A stretch of 64,000 bases of DNA from Euborellia annulipes (Eukaryota; Arthropoda; Insecta; Dermaptera; Anisolabididae), in contig JAKCPI010001625.1 in assembly GCA_023213315.1 (NCBI GenBank), forward strand, positions 1 through 64,000. Reading direction: 5' to 3'. Below are positions 42,601 through 54,600 of this stretch, in pieces (position 1 is the stretch's first letter; the number at the start of each line of letters is the position of its first letter). The notes under the pieces are model-generated. The model did no database searches, was not told the DNA's origin, and was given only the letters and a program-made list of their open reading frames with translations. A program made the position numbers and the translations under genes.

Positions 42601-45600
42601 TAAAGGGGGTGATTCTCCCCCCCCAAGATTTGGAAAAAAAATTATTTTTAATGTAAAATTTTAAAAATTAATACTTAAAAATTTGATTTGTATTTATATT
42701 CTGGCAAAAAAGTACAGAATGCGCCTTTAAATTACCGAAATTGAGAAAAAAATGGGTGCTGTGCGACCAGTCACACCATATTACCCCCCTCTCCCCCCGA
42801 GATACACCTCTGGATCCGCCCTTGACTACGGAACGCCTTTTTTGACGATTTTCTAGTCCCCCTCCCCCCCCACCCCATGTCAGAGTTAGTCACATACAAA
42901 CAAACCCCCCTATAAATATTATGTCACAACATAGAACTACATGGTAACTATATGGTAATAACATTGAATTGAATATGATTATTTGATTTTTTTAATTGGG
43001 TTTTATTTTTTTTAGACATGTGCCAAATACCTCAAGAGCTCTGGACTTTCTCGAAGTTGGATTAGCGATGTACCAACAGCAATGCGAGTATCGGATGGCA
43101 ACATCTCCTGGACTGGCATCCGCAACTCCATCTCACGAGGATTCTGCAAAAGAAAGACGACAACCTTTGAATATTGATGGACCTCCGACTCTAGATGAAC
43201 GTCAAATCATTAAATGCTTCAACTACACGTCAGTCTATTTTTATATTTTCTGTGATAGAAAATAAATAGCCAAGGAGGAAATATAAATACAAATATACTG
43301 TTTCAAATTTATTGATGGTCGCCAGTTCATGAAACAACATCTATTTTAAAGAATTGACTTATCAAATAACCGTACAGTGAGCCTCCACCTGGGGGCTAGA
43401 GAGGTAAAATAAAATCATCTGTACCAGATTTTATTTTACCTTTTCGGTCATTAAAATTATTTCACTTTATACCATATAGCATATATAGCATATAACCAAG
43501 GGTTGATACATGGAGGGGGTAAAGGGGGTAATTACCCCCCCCCCCCGAGATTTGAAAAAATACCTTTTTTTTCGCAAAAAAATTTATTTTTAACGTAAAA
43601 CTTGAGTCGGAGCAAGTGCACAGTGCTTGATAACGGCTGCAGAATAAGCAGTTGAAACGTTGTACAGTATTTATATATTTTTAATAAATATTTAATACAA
43701 AAATGTGGTCTATAATTAAAAATTCTCCTAATAATAATATTTCAAACCACAAAAGCTTTAATAAACACATTCGTTTTAAAAATTAATACTTAAAAATTTG
43801 ATTTGTATTTATATTCTGGCAAACAAGTACAGAATGCGCCTTTAAATTACTGAAATTAAGAAAAAATAGCGTGTTGTGCGACGAGTCACACCATATTACC
43901 CCCCCCCCCCTCCCCGAGAAACACCTCTGGATCCGCCCTTGGCTCTAACCCCTCGGGTGGGGGCTTAATTGTGGCACTCACTGTACCAGACGGATTAATG
44001 TGGAGGGACGATTAGTCTCCCCAGTGGCGTAGTTAGTGGGAGCGGGAAGGGGGGAGGGGAATGCGACTCGCACAGGATGACATTAGAATGTGAAAAAATA
44101 AATAAAAATAAAAAAAAAACTCAATCCATCACAATTAATCACGAAAAAAAAATTTATTTTCTATAAAATTAATACAATATGAATTGTGTCTTTATATTTA
44201 TAAAAAGAAAGTGAAAAGTGATTCTACCTGGTCAGGGGGTATATAAGGGGGGGGCGCCCCCCCGAAATTTCCCAAACACAATACATATATAGGGATATAC
44301 AGATATCAGCGCAACAAATTTTTCCGCAGGATGGAAAACTTGCTTCCGCAAAGGAAAAAATGTTCCGGAAAAAATTTCGTGTGAAAAAAATTAAGTTTCT
44401 TAAAAAAATTTTCCACAGAAAAATTTTTGAGTTCGGGCCCTCCCCGAAAAAAATTTTATATACGCCCCTGTACCTGGTATATGGTCTAAGTTGCCAAAAA
44501 GACTAATAAAAAATTTCATTCTTGGGCCCATGCCACCCTAAAAAATTATTTCTCTACGCCAATGGTTCCGTTCCCAATGCTTTTTTATCTTTGATATTAT
44601 ATTCCTGGGTTTGTTGTCGCCTTCGTGCTAGGTCATTTATTTTTAGACATGTGCCAAATACCCCCCCCCCCCCACCACTCATGGTTACATTAAAAATTAT
44701 GTAATAAAAAAAATAATCCCCAAAAATCAAGATGACTAGTGCATTCTATTAGATTATAAATATTTATATTTTATCATGTCAGCCTTTCTTCCTATATTTC
44801 CTATAAAGAATTTGAAAGAGTTACTAAAAAATAATTGATTTATAAATTTTAATTAAAATTATTAGAGCGAATTTTGGGAAATGGACAAAAAAAACTGAAA
44901 AAGTTCTTTGGTCAATTTTATTTTTAGCATGTCATTTAATTTTATTGTTTTTTTTTTTTTTTTATTATTTTTTTCTCGATTTAATTGTTTCTAAGAATAA
45001 TGGCTGACATTGTTTGAAATCAGGTTTTATTTTTAGACGATGGATGGTCAAAGAGTCGGCTTCTTAAAGTGACTCTCTTTTTGTCACTTGCACTCATGAT
45101 CTTACCACTCATTCTATTTGGGTGAATAAATAAAATCTCAATTTATTTACTTTTTACTTATGAAAAGCAAATGGCCAAGTTTGAAAGTAAGATGCTAAGA
45201 TGGAAAACTAAATATATCTGGATACAAAAAATCTGGCGTGACCAGCAACTATATATCAATATAATTGTTAATTTATAATAATAATAATAATCTAAATTAC
45301 TTTTATATTATTATCTTAAAATCGTATTATTTAATTGATTAGTTGTGTGTTAAATTTTACTCGTCCTCTCCCCCCTTTTTTCAACAATGATTTTGAATGC
45401 CAGAACATTTATTAATAATTGGATTCATAAATAAATTTAATAATTACCTTAATTTCTTCAATATGGATAATATATTCACACAATCACAAATATCTTGTTT
45501 AATTATTAACTAAATTAATTAAAATCACTGAGAAAATCATTAACTTATTTAATGGAGGGAAAATGTTCAACGAAACCACAGATAAAACATCGAAACTGAT

Positions 45601-48600
45601 CGAAACTATTTGATAGGCGGTGCTGAAATCGCTGGTTAGTGTTTAATCTATAGCCAATACTAGAAAATTAAAAACTCTATAAAATAACATTTTTGAAATT
45701 TAGTGTATGAAATTCTAAAATTATTATTCTAAAATTATTTTAAATCATTTGCAAATTTTTCCTAATTTCTTTAGATAAATTTTTTTAGTAGTGTTTTTGT
45801 TTTTTATGACAAATAAAAGTTGCCTATTTATGATTTTTTACAAATCTTAAAATGGCTGACTTATAGTTAACATTTTTTTTTTATTTAAATTTTCCAATAA
45901 AATAAATTCATTTTATTAAAAATGATTAACAATATTAATTTCAATATTTCTATGATTTGTGTGTATCATGGTGTGTATGAAGAGTATTGACCAGTAAGGA
46001 ACTAATCAAGGCATTGTACTGCTATAAAAAAGATGAAAATTCTCACAGCTCCAGGAAAATTTTGATTTTATTTAATTATGGAAGAATTACAAGGTCCAGG
46101 ACAATCTTTTTATACAAAGAAGGTATTCTGTTTAAATCTTAAATTTTTATTTCATTTTATTCGCAATACACATAACACTCTTAGTTATAAAAATTTTTTA
46201 TTCACACATAAGTTAAAGTTACTATTATAATTGTGGCTGTAGAGTTGTATCAAGGAAAGGTTGCAGGGGCAGAGAATTTGGCTGCAAGTCTCTACTCCTG
46301 CAATCTTTCCTTGATAAGTTAAATTAAACAGCAAAGGTGTGTAGAGTAATATTAATCCTTTTTCAGTTTTTTATTAATTATTTTCTTTATGATACGATAT
46401 AGAAAAGGCGAGATGCCCATCTCGGCAGAGGCGCCTGCAGAATCTGGTGAATGGGCTGTCTGGATTTTAGCGGTAGTACCAAATTTAGGAGCTCGAAGGT
46501 CCCATGCTCAACCTTTGACTGTCTTTGAGCCTGTGGCCGTTCACCTGTCCATGCCAGCCACCCTTCGAGTTGGCGAAACTGTTCAAATTGATGTTCGGAT
46601 TGGCAACAACATTAACTCATGTCTCGATGTAAGTTAAATATTCATGGTTAATAAAATCTAGCCATTAGTTTAGGTTTCCCAGATAAAGGTAACTAATAAG
46701 AAAAGAAGAAAATCTTTATGGCTAATCTCTAAAAGGGGATTCAATGAAAGAATATTATCAATTAATTTTATACTTAATATATCTTGTGAATTCTGAAATC
46801 CATATCTTTATTTGGAACCTCTCATTGTTTTGGTGATTCAGGTGACTGCGTTGCTCTCCCTAAGCGAAGGCGCTCACTTCATCAGCAGTGGTCTACTCTT
46901 TATCACAGAAAAATTACGTTTGGGTCCTCATGGTGCAACATCCTTGGTTGTTCGTGTTGTTGTAACAACTCCTGGTCACAAGAACATGACAGGTATTTTA
47001 ATATTTAAAATAAAAAAAAAATAAAATTTAGGTACTAAATTAAAAGAATAAAATCCTTATGAAATTAATTTATATATTCTATTTTAGTTCAAGTTTCCGG
47101 ATATGGTGGGGCTACTTGCGGAGAGACTGAGAAACCTGAAGGCAATTTAACATTAGTTGGTGCTGTTACCAGAACTGCAACTACCCTTGTGCGTGCTGAA
47201 GGTCTTGTTAGAACAGATACCGAAAGCGCCTATTTTTGTGCAAACGGTTTGTATATTTATTGTCTTTATTTTTTTTTACTCTTTTCGGCATCTGACATTA
47301 GAATTTAAACGCTATATTTTTTAGATCATTGGCCCTTTGTTCATTAAAACCTGGGCCGATGCAAGTACAGTGAGGGACAATATTAAGTCCCACCCAAGAG
47401 TTTTCTACTTAAACGACAAATGAAAATACTGGAGGAATTTTCAGGCCAAATTTTATTACCACTATACAGTCGACGTTTCGGGGGACTTATATTGAGAACT
47501 CGCCTTATGAATGCCTTTCTATTTACCAGCAGGCGAAGTTTAATTGGACTTAATATTAAATTCATTCTCTTATGATTAAACCAGTGAGGGTTCATTATTT
47601 AAAATCACAAGTCCCCCGAAACGTCGACTGTATAGTGGTAATAAAATTTGTCCTGAAAATACCTCCAGCAATTTCATTTGTCGTTCATCTATCTACACCA
47701 GGCTTTCCCAATTATAAATCGTTTTCTACTCGTGATTATTTATATTATATATTTTTTAATGGAAACTTTCATGGTTCAAACCTAGAAAATTTTCAAAGAT
47801 TATCATTTTCTTTTATAAAAACAATGAAATAATCACAAGTAGAAAACGCATGGGTGGGACCTTAACTTTGGCATTCACTGTACATTTCATGCCACCTAGT
47901 TTTATTAGATTCTGTATCTCCATCATATAATGAAATAGTAAAAATTCACTGCTTGATAATTGCATAGGAATGATTTGGATTTGTCTGAGACTAAGCCAGA
48001 ATAAGTTCTTTATGTCCTCATAACCTGTTGAGGTTTGGTAATGGCTAATCACTCAAATATTATTATTATTATTCTCTTTTCAAAATTTGCTGTAAAAAGT
48101 AAGAATTTAGGAAAATATATTCAAAAACTAAGATTTTTCTCCAATGTTCTCTACTTACTTAATAAGTTAAAATTCACAGATGCTGGACCTTTAATTTCTA
48201 ATCATCAACATCTTATTCAATTGAAGATTACTTAATAATTGTCAAGCAGGAAATATTTATAAATTTATTTTAAAATAAAAATTTTATTTTAAGTAAAGCT
48301 TTTAAATATTTTTCTTTTCTTTATGTTTATATTATTAATATTCTCAATGATAATTATAATTTGTATATTATTTTATTTTCAGAGAATACTGTGATATCAA
48401 CGCGCGACGAGTTTCGTTTCACTTTTTTATCAGCACCTCGCAATAGAGCTGGTGTTGTTTTTGAGGTTCGAGTTGCAGGAGGTGCAAGAATCGCCCTCAG
48501 TGATGTTCGATACACCAGCGAGAGGATGTATCAATTAGTACTTGGAGATCGGGATAATACAATTACCTGGATCGGACGAGGAAAACATGGTGGGCCATTC

Positions 48601-51600
48601 ATCTTATTTTTATATGAAACTGCCCATCTATCATTCATAAAAGATTATTCTCATAGAGAAATTTTGACAATAAGTAAATAAAAGCCTTTGTTTTCTCCAG
48701 CATTAATTTATGAAAAAAAATAATACTATCAATTTTTATTTTCCTGGTCCATCGTAAAGCTGGTTTTTTTCTCATTCGAATTACATATTTCCTTAGATAT
48801 AATAAATAAATTTCTTTCTGGATTTGTTTGTCTTAGGGGAGTTTTTTTTTTTAGATTTGACAGTTGAATGTCCACAGGTGAAAGAAGTCTAAAAATTTTC
48901 GAAATATTAGGATTTAAATTTTTAAACAATCAGTACAAATGAATACTGCGGAAAACAAAACATTTTATTTATCATAAAAAAAAATCATCGCCGCCACGGT
49001 TATTGATGAAAAAACTGACTATTTTTTGTTTAGAGATTTAAAAAATTTTTCTGATTGCTTATTTAATTTTAAAAGATTTTTGATTTTCTCCAACCAAACA
49101 ATTTAGAGTTCTACATTATTTCTATTAAACTATTTTAATAAAAAAACATGTCAATTGTTTTATTAATTTAAGTTAAATATATATATAAAATTTCTTTTTC
49201 GTTAATTTGCTATGAATAAATATTTCAGGATATGGTGTTCATCTGGTCTCAGTGGAAACCCCCGATCTCCTATCAGCCACCGAATTTCGAACTTTCTGGA
49301 TTAATTGGGATCATGGAGCGGTAGCTTTGGGTCGAGGAGCAAAATTTCACTCAGATACCCTGATTAAATGGCGAATTGATCACAAATTGGCATTACAGCA
49401 CGTTGGATTTGCCAGCAGCTGGGGACAGCTTGCTCAATTTAGGTTCGTTGAATCTCATCGTTCAATTAATTTCTAAAATATTTTTTCCTTCCTTCACTTA
49501 CAACCTATCAAATTGATTAAGAAACCAAGAAGTTAATAAATTTTTTGCTAAAATTTTTATTTCTCTAATCTCTAGGCAACCTGTGTATAATTAATTATAT
49601 TTTTTTTAGAATATGGAACTATAACGACGAAGCAGGCTTCTCTCAAGTGCTCCATTTAGAAGTGCCTCGGTCAGTGGTTCCTGGATCAGAACAGGGTTCA
49701 CTTCTTGTGGCTGGGGGTTTGTCCCTTGGAGCAACAAATGCAGTCAATGCCACTCCTGCTCCGGCTATGTCTTCCTCTACAAGGTGAATTTTTTGTCTAT
49801 ATATATATAACTGGTATATATAAAAGAAATACAAATAACCCTCCAAAGGTTCAGAACTTTATCTGTTAACAAAAATGAAATTTTTATTAATTCATTGTTT
49901 TTAAATTTACAGTTTAGCGGCTACAATTGCTAGAATTTCAGCATATCTTCATTCAAATATTACAACCCCAGAGCAACGTGAAGATATAATTCAAGGATTA
50001 GTTCTTCAATTACAAGAAATTTATTTATTTAAGAAACCAGATTTTTCTTTTGGAGATCATCATACTATAGGATCACTCAGGTACTTTCAAATGCACTGCT
50101 CCGCAAAAAAAAGTGGTGCACTTGTTTCTTCTTTAAGAAGACTTTTTATTTAATTAAACTTTTTTCTTGATTAATTTCAGTGACACAGCACTTATTCTCC
50201 AGTTACTCACTCATATTCAAAGATTTGTTAACGTCGACACTGAATTAATAAGCGGAGTTAAACGATGGCTTCTTTCAAGACAAAATCCATCAGATGGCAG
50301 TTTTGACGAAACTCTTCCAATTATTTCTGATAATAAATTAGAAAAAGAATCTTTGGAAATACGAGTTCAATCAACCGCCGACGGATTGCTTTCTTTAATC
50401 GAAGCAGGCTTGGAAACAGAAGTAAGTTTTTTATTTTGGTTAATAAACATAAATTAGATGTTTTTTTGTAAATGTCTATTTCAAATAGAAGGAGACCAAA
50501 CTATAGGAAAATTAATTTCCTAAAGTTTTTCAAAACATTGAATGAAGTTCCAAAGGGGAATCCCCTTTTGAATCGAAATGTACATGCAAATCCCCATAGG
50601 GATTTAACATTGGCTCTATGGGAGGAAGGGCCGGGAAATGAATTGGATAAATTCTTAAAAGAACAATCGTTTAATCAAATGCAATATTTATTTTTCCGTG
50701 TTTATAGCGAGATATTTCTTCGAACGTTTAAGTAGTTTTTGTATTCTGTTCATGAATTATTCTGGTGGTCTTGCTCAGATTCAAGTGGCCCCATCTGCCT
50801 TGACATTGTTAGTGGTTTTATGATTGTCCTTGAAATTCCTCTTGAGGTAGGGAGGAAGTGAAAATCGAAACACCACAACCCCCATCACATGACAATGCAC
50901 CCCCAACCTCAAAAAACCCTCTTCTCAAATTGAAATTTGAGCCTATTTCACACCCTCCGAACTCATCTTGTTCTTGCGAATTCCCCCCTCATCTCAAGAG
51001 CAATCATTAGAGCACCAGCGATGAGGTTTGACCACCTATATAAACCAAATGGAAAAAACTTGTCTCATTGACTACCTATTCGCTAGCCATAAAATACATT
51101 CATTATTTCTAACTAGAAATAATTTAAAATTTGATCGATGAATAAATTTAATCTTGTAACATTTCATATCGCCTGCTGAGAATCATAGTGGCGAAAGACC
51201 GAAAATTCAATTTTTGAGTTAAGCCTACCAAACGTTGTTAAAACGTCTTCTCTTTGTACCAAAGTGACGAAAATATATTTCTATTCTTTGCTATTGATTC
51301 TGGCCTATTCATTTGTTGCCCGGCTATTTAAATGTATATGTTTATAAAACTTTCAAAAGATTTTTCTCAAATTGTTCTCAGCAGGCAGTATATACAGTAT
51401 ATATATATATATTTATTAGAGTGGTCGATAAAAATTAAATTTCTTGCGGCGCCCCCTAAAAAGCTTTCTTTTGATGAAAAAACACTAGGAAAATTTTTTA
51501 AAATTTTTTTATGTCTCAAGACGATTTAAGTTAATTTTTGGGTATAATCATTGATTATTAACTTAAATCATCTTGAGGCACGTGTTGTCTTGACATAAAA

Positions 51601-54600
51601 AAATTATAAAAAATTTTTCTAGTGTTTTTTCATCAAAAGAAACCTTTTTAGGGGGCGCCGCAAGAAATTTAATTTTTAACGACCACTCTAAAATATATAT
51701 AATTTTGCCTCTTTATTTTACACCAACAAAAAACTCATTTCTCCTTTATTCAATTTAACCTTTCATTTCTCTAACATAGCAAGAAATCTTAAAGAAAAAT
51801 GTCTCTCTTGTTCCACGCTATTTTAACTATTAGAAGGACAGGCCTCTTCCAACAATAAATCACTTCCCTTATGTTCAACTTAACTGTGCATTTCTCTAAC
51901 AATTACTTTGTTTTAATTGGTTTAACTTTGGTTTAAATAGCGGCGGATAAGTGAGAAATTTTACTTTAAGATTTCTTACTTTGTTAGAGAAATGCACCGT
52001 TAACTTGCATATAAGGGGAAGTGAGTTTTTGTTGGTGTAGGTCGAGGGTCCGGTGGCTTGGTGCAATGGTAGCACCGATGCCCCGGAAAGGATAGAGATC
52101 CTGGGTGCGATTCCCGGAGGTCGGGCTGTTGGGCCTCACCAACAAAAGACATACCCACATTCTTGTTAAATATATCTATGACTAGTTAAGTCCGATAAGT
52201 AATATTTAACTTTTTTTTTTGTCTAAAACTTTCCTTTTTTTCTTTTAATGGAACTATTTTATTCTTTGAGTCTGCTTCTATTTTTGAATCACCTTTGAAA
52301 TTATTGTTTTTCTAACTAGGTCGATAATGAGGCTGTCCTTAAAGCGCGATATTTCCTTGAGCGACACGTATTCCGAGTATCGACTCCTGAAGCATTGGCG
52401 ATGTGCGCATATGCATTGTCTCGATCAAGAAGTGAACTCTCAGCAGCAGCCATCAGTCAATTAAGAAACGCATCAACAACAAGAGAAGGAGATTTCGGAT
52501 GGCCAAAGACAGAAAACAATTCGCCTTCATCTAAAGATACACCGGATTGGCTATACGAACATGGATCTTTACGAAGGAGAAATACGCCCCTTCCTAGTGA
52601 GTTTGAATTTTATTCTAATAGAATAAGTAATTTATTTAGAAATAAGACATCACTTAAAAAAATCAAAATTTCAGGCTCATAAGTCAATTAATTACTGTTT
52701 TGACATTTAATTTATTATAGGGCTTAAATTAAATTTTCCTTTTTAAGAAAAAAATATTTTTCTAGGCCTATATAGTTCACTAGTTATGTGCACCCTAAGG
52801 AAATGTGTTTGTTGACTGGTGTACGAAATTCTTATAATTGCCTTTGAAAATAATTCGGATTTTTTTTTGTTAAGTAAATAAACTTTCTCTCTACAAATGC
52901 TATTTTTCAAATTCTTATTATCTTTACTAGAAAATTTTTTATAGAATAAAAACTAAAAACAAATTCTAAAATACTAGTTATGGGCAGAACCGGATTGGGC
53001 GGTCGGGAGAATCGGGAATTTCCCGAGAGGTCGCTGGCATTTTGAGGCTGAGAGGCCGCTGGATTTTTGGAGCCTCGGGCTTTTAGAGGCCATTGGATTT
53101 AAGAGAATGCGTGCTTTAAGAAACCACTGGCTTTAAGAGGCCTCAGGGCTTAAGAAGCCATTGACTTTAGGAGGCCGCGGGTTTTAGAGGCCACGGTCTT
53201 TTCGAGGCCTCTGGCGTTTTGGGGCCTCGGACTCTAAGAGGGTGCATGCTTTAAGAAGCCACTGGCTTTAAGAGACTTCAGGGTTTTAGAACCCGTTGGC
53301 TTTAAGAGGCCGCGGGGTTTTAGAGTTCACTGTTTTTTCGAGCTCACTGCCTTTCTGGGGGTCTTTATTTATTTATTTTTCCAAAACTGCCCTACAGCTG
53401 TCAACCATTTACAGGACGGTGTACAATGATGCAGTTGTATAATTAACCAGGCCATGAAGCAGACTTGTTTGTATAGAACTGCTCCAATAATTTAGGCTGC
53501 CTGAAGAAAAGGTATTGGTAATTTATTAACCCCAAAATACTTTTTTTTAATTTAAAAAGCTTATAAATCAAGCTAGGTTTGATAATATTTTTCACGTCTC
53601 AGGGAAAATTTTCCATAACCCCCAGATCCCCCTTCACTTTCATGAAGTCATTTCCAAAACCCACTAATTGCAATGAATAATAGCCGTACCAACAAGCTTC
53701 CACAAAATTGTAAATTTTAGTAAACCTAGCAACATTTGTATAGTTCAGACCTATATTTCTACACTTTTTAATAATGATTATTGTTGGCTAACCTGCTACT
53801 TTTTTGTTTTACTATGTTGATTGATACTGACCATTTGGATTTACAGTGCCAAAACTCGCTAATTGCAAAAGGTCCAATTCCAAAACTTGCTAATTACAAA
53901 AAACTTTTCCAAAAGTGCCTAGTTGAATATTAAAACAGTTTAGTACTGATATATAGAAAATAATACCGACCTAAGACCTTGTAAATTGTGTTCGTAATTT
54001 ATTTACAGATTTTATAAACATAACAGTCATAAATGAACTCTTGAGTTTAATAAAATACAGGTTTTCTCGTTTCCTGAAAATTTGTTCCTGATGCAACTAG
54101 ACACTTTTGGAAATGGACGACTCAAATAATGACAAACGTTTTCGAGTAGTTTAAACAGTTTTAACATTCCTAGAAATCTTATTATATTGATTTGAAGGTC
54201 GGGGCTGCCCATAACTAGTAGGGTGTCCATTATTAGTGATTTATCCTATTTAAGATTAAATTTAATTAACGTGTTAAAAAAAGAGACTCCTTCACTAATA
54301 TTACTAGATTATAAATATAATGAAATTTTTTTTTTGTTTGATAGCTACTCTATCAGAATACAAAGCCTCCTTATTCACTCTGATGACCTATACTTGGTTG
54401 GGTGACCTGAAGGCAGCCGAACCTGTGGCTACATATCTTTATTATCGATCTCATCTTATGGACCGACATTTAGAGGTAAGTCCTAAAGCACTGCCAAAGG
54501 TTATTACCTCTTTTAGATAAAACTTTCATGAGAGAAGAGGATACCAGCCAGCAGAGCCGTAGCGTGGCAAACTCAATACCCCAAAGAGTTGCAGATAAAA

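Noticed and set aside
44522..44704. 60-codon frame containing FRHVPNT, like exon 7
   Set aside because: It is the ghost copy of the exon start running into a C tract. There is no donor and no continuation of the domain.
45039..45125. Frame with a hydrophobic, membrane-like end (LFLSLALMILPLILFG)
   Set aside because: Its acceptor would need a phase-1 donor, but the neighbouring exon 7 ends in phase 2. The rest is too short to support.
46419..46431. Alternative exon 8 acceptors at the two downstream CAG sites
   Set aside because: Both would shift phase relative to exon 7's donor. 46403 keeps the frame.
52058..52136. Functional tRNA gene
   Set aside because: Boxes A and B are present, but no acceptor stem or anticodon arm folds well. 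Better explained as a SINE head or pseudogene.
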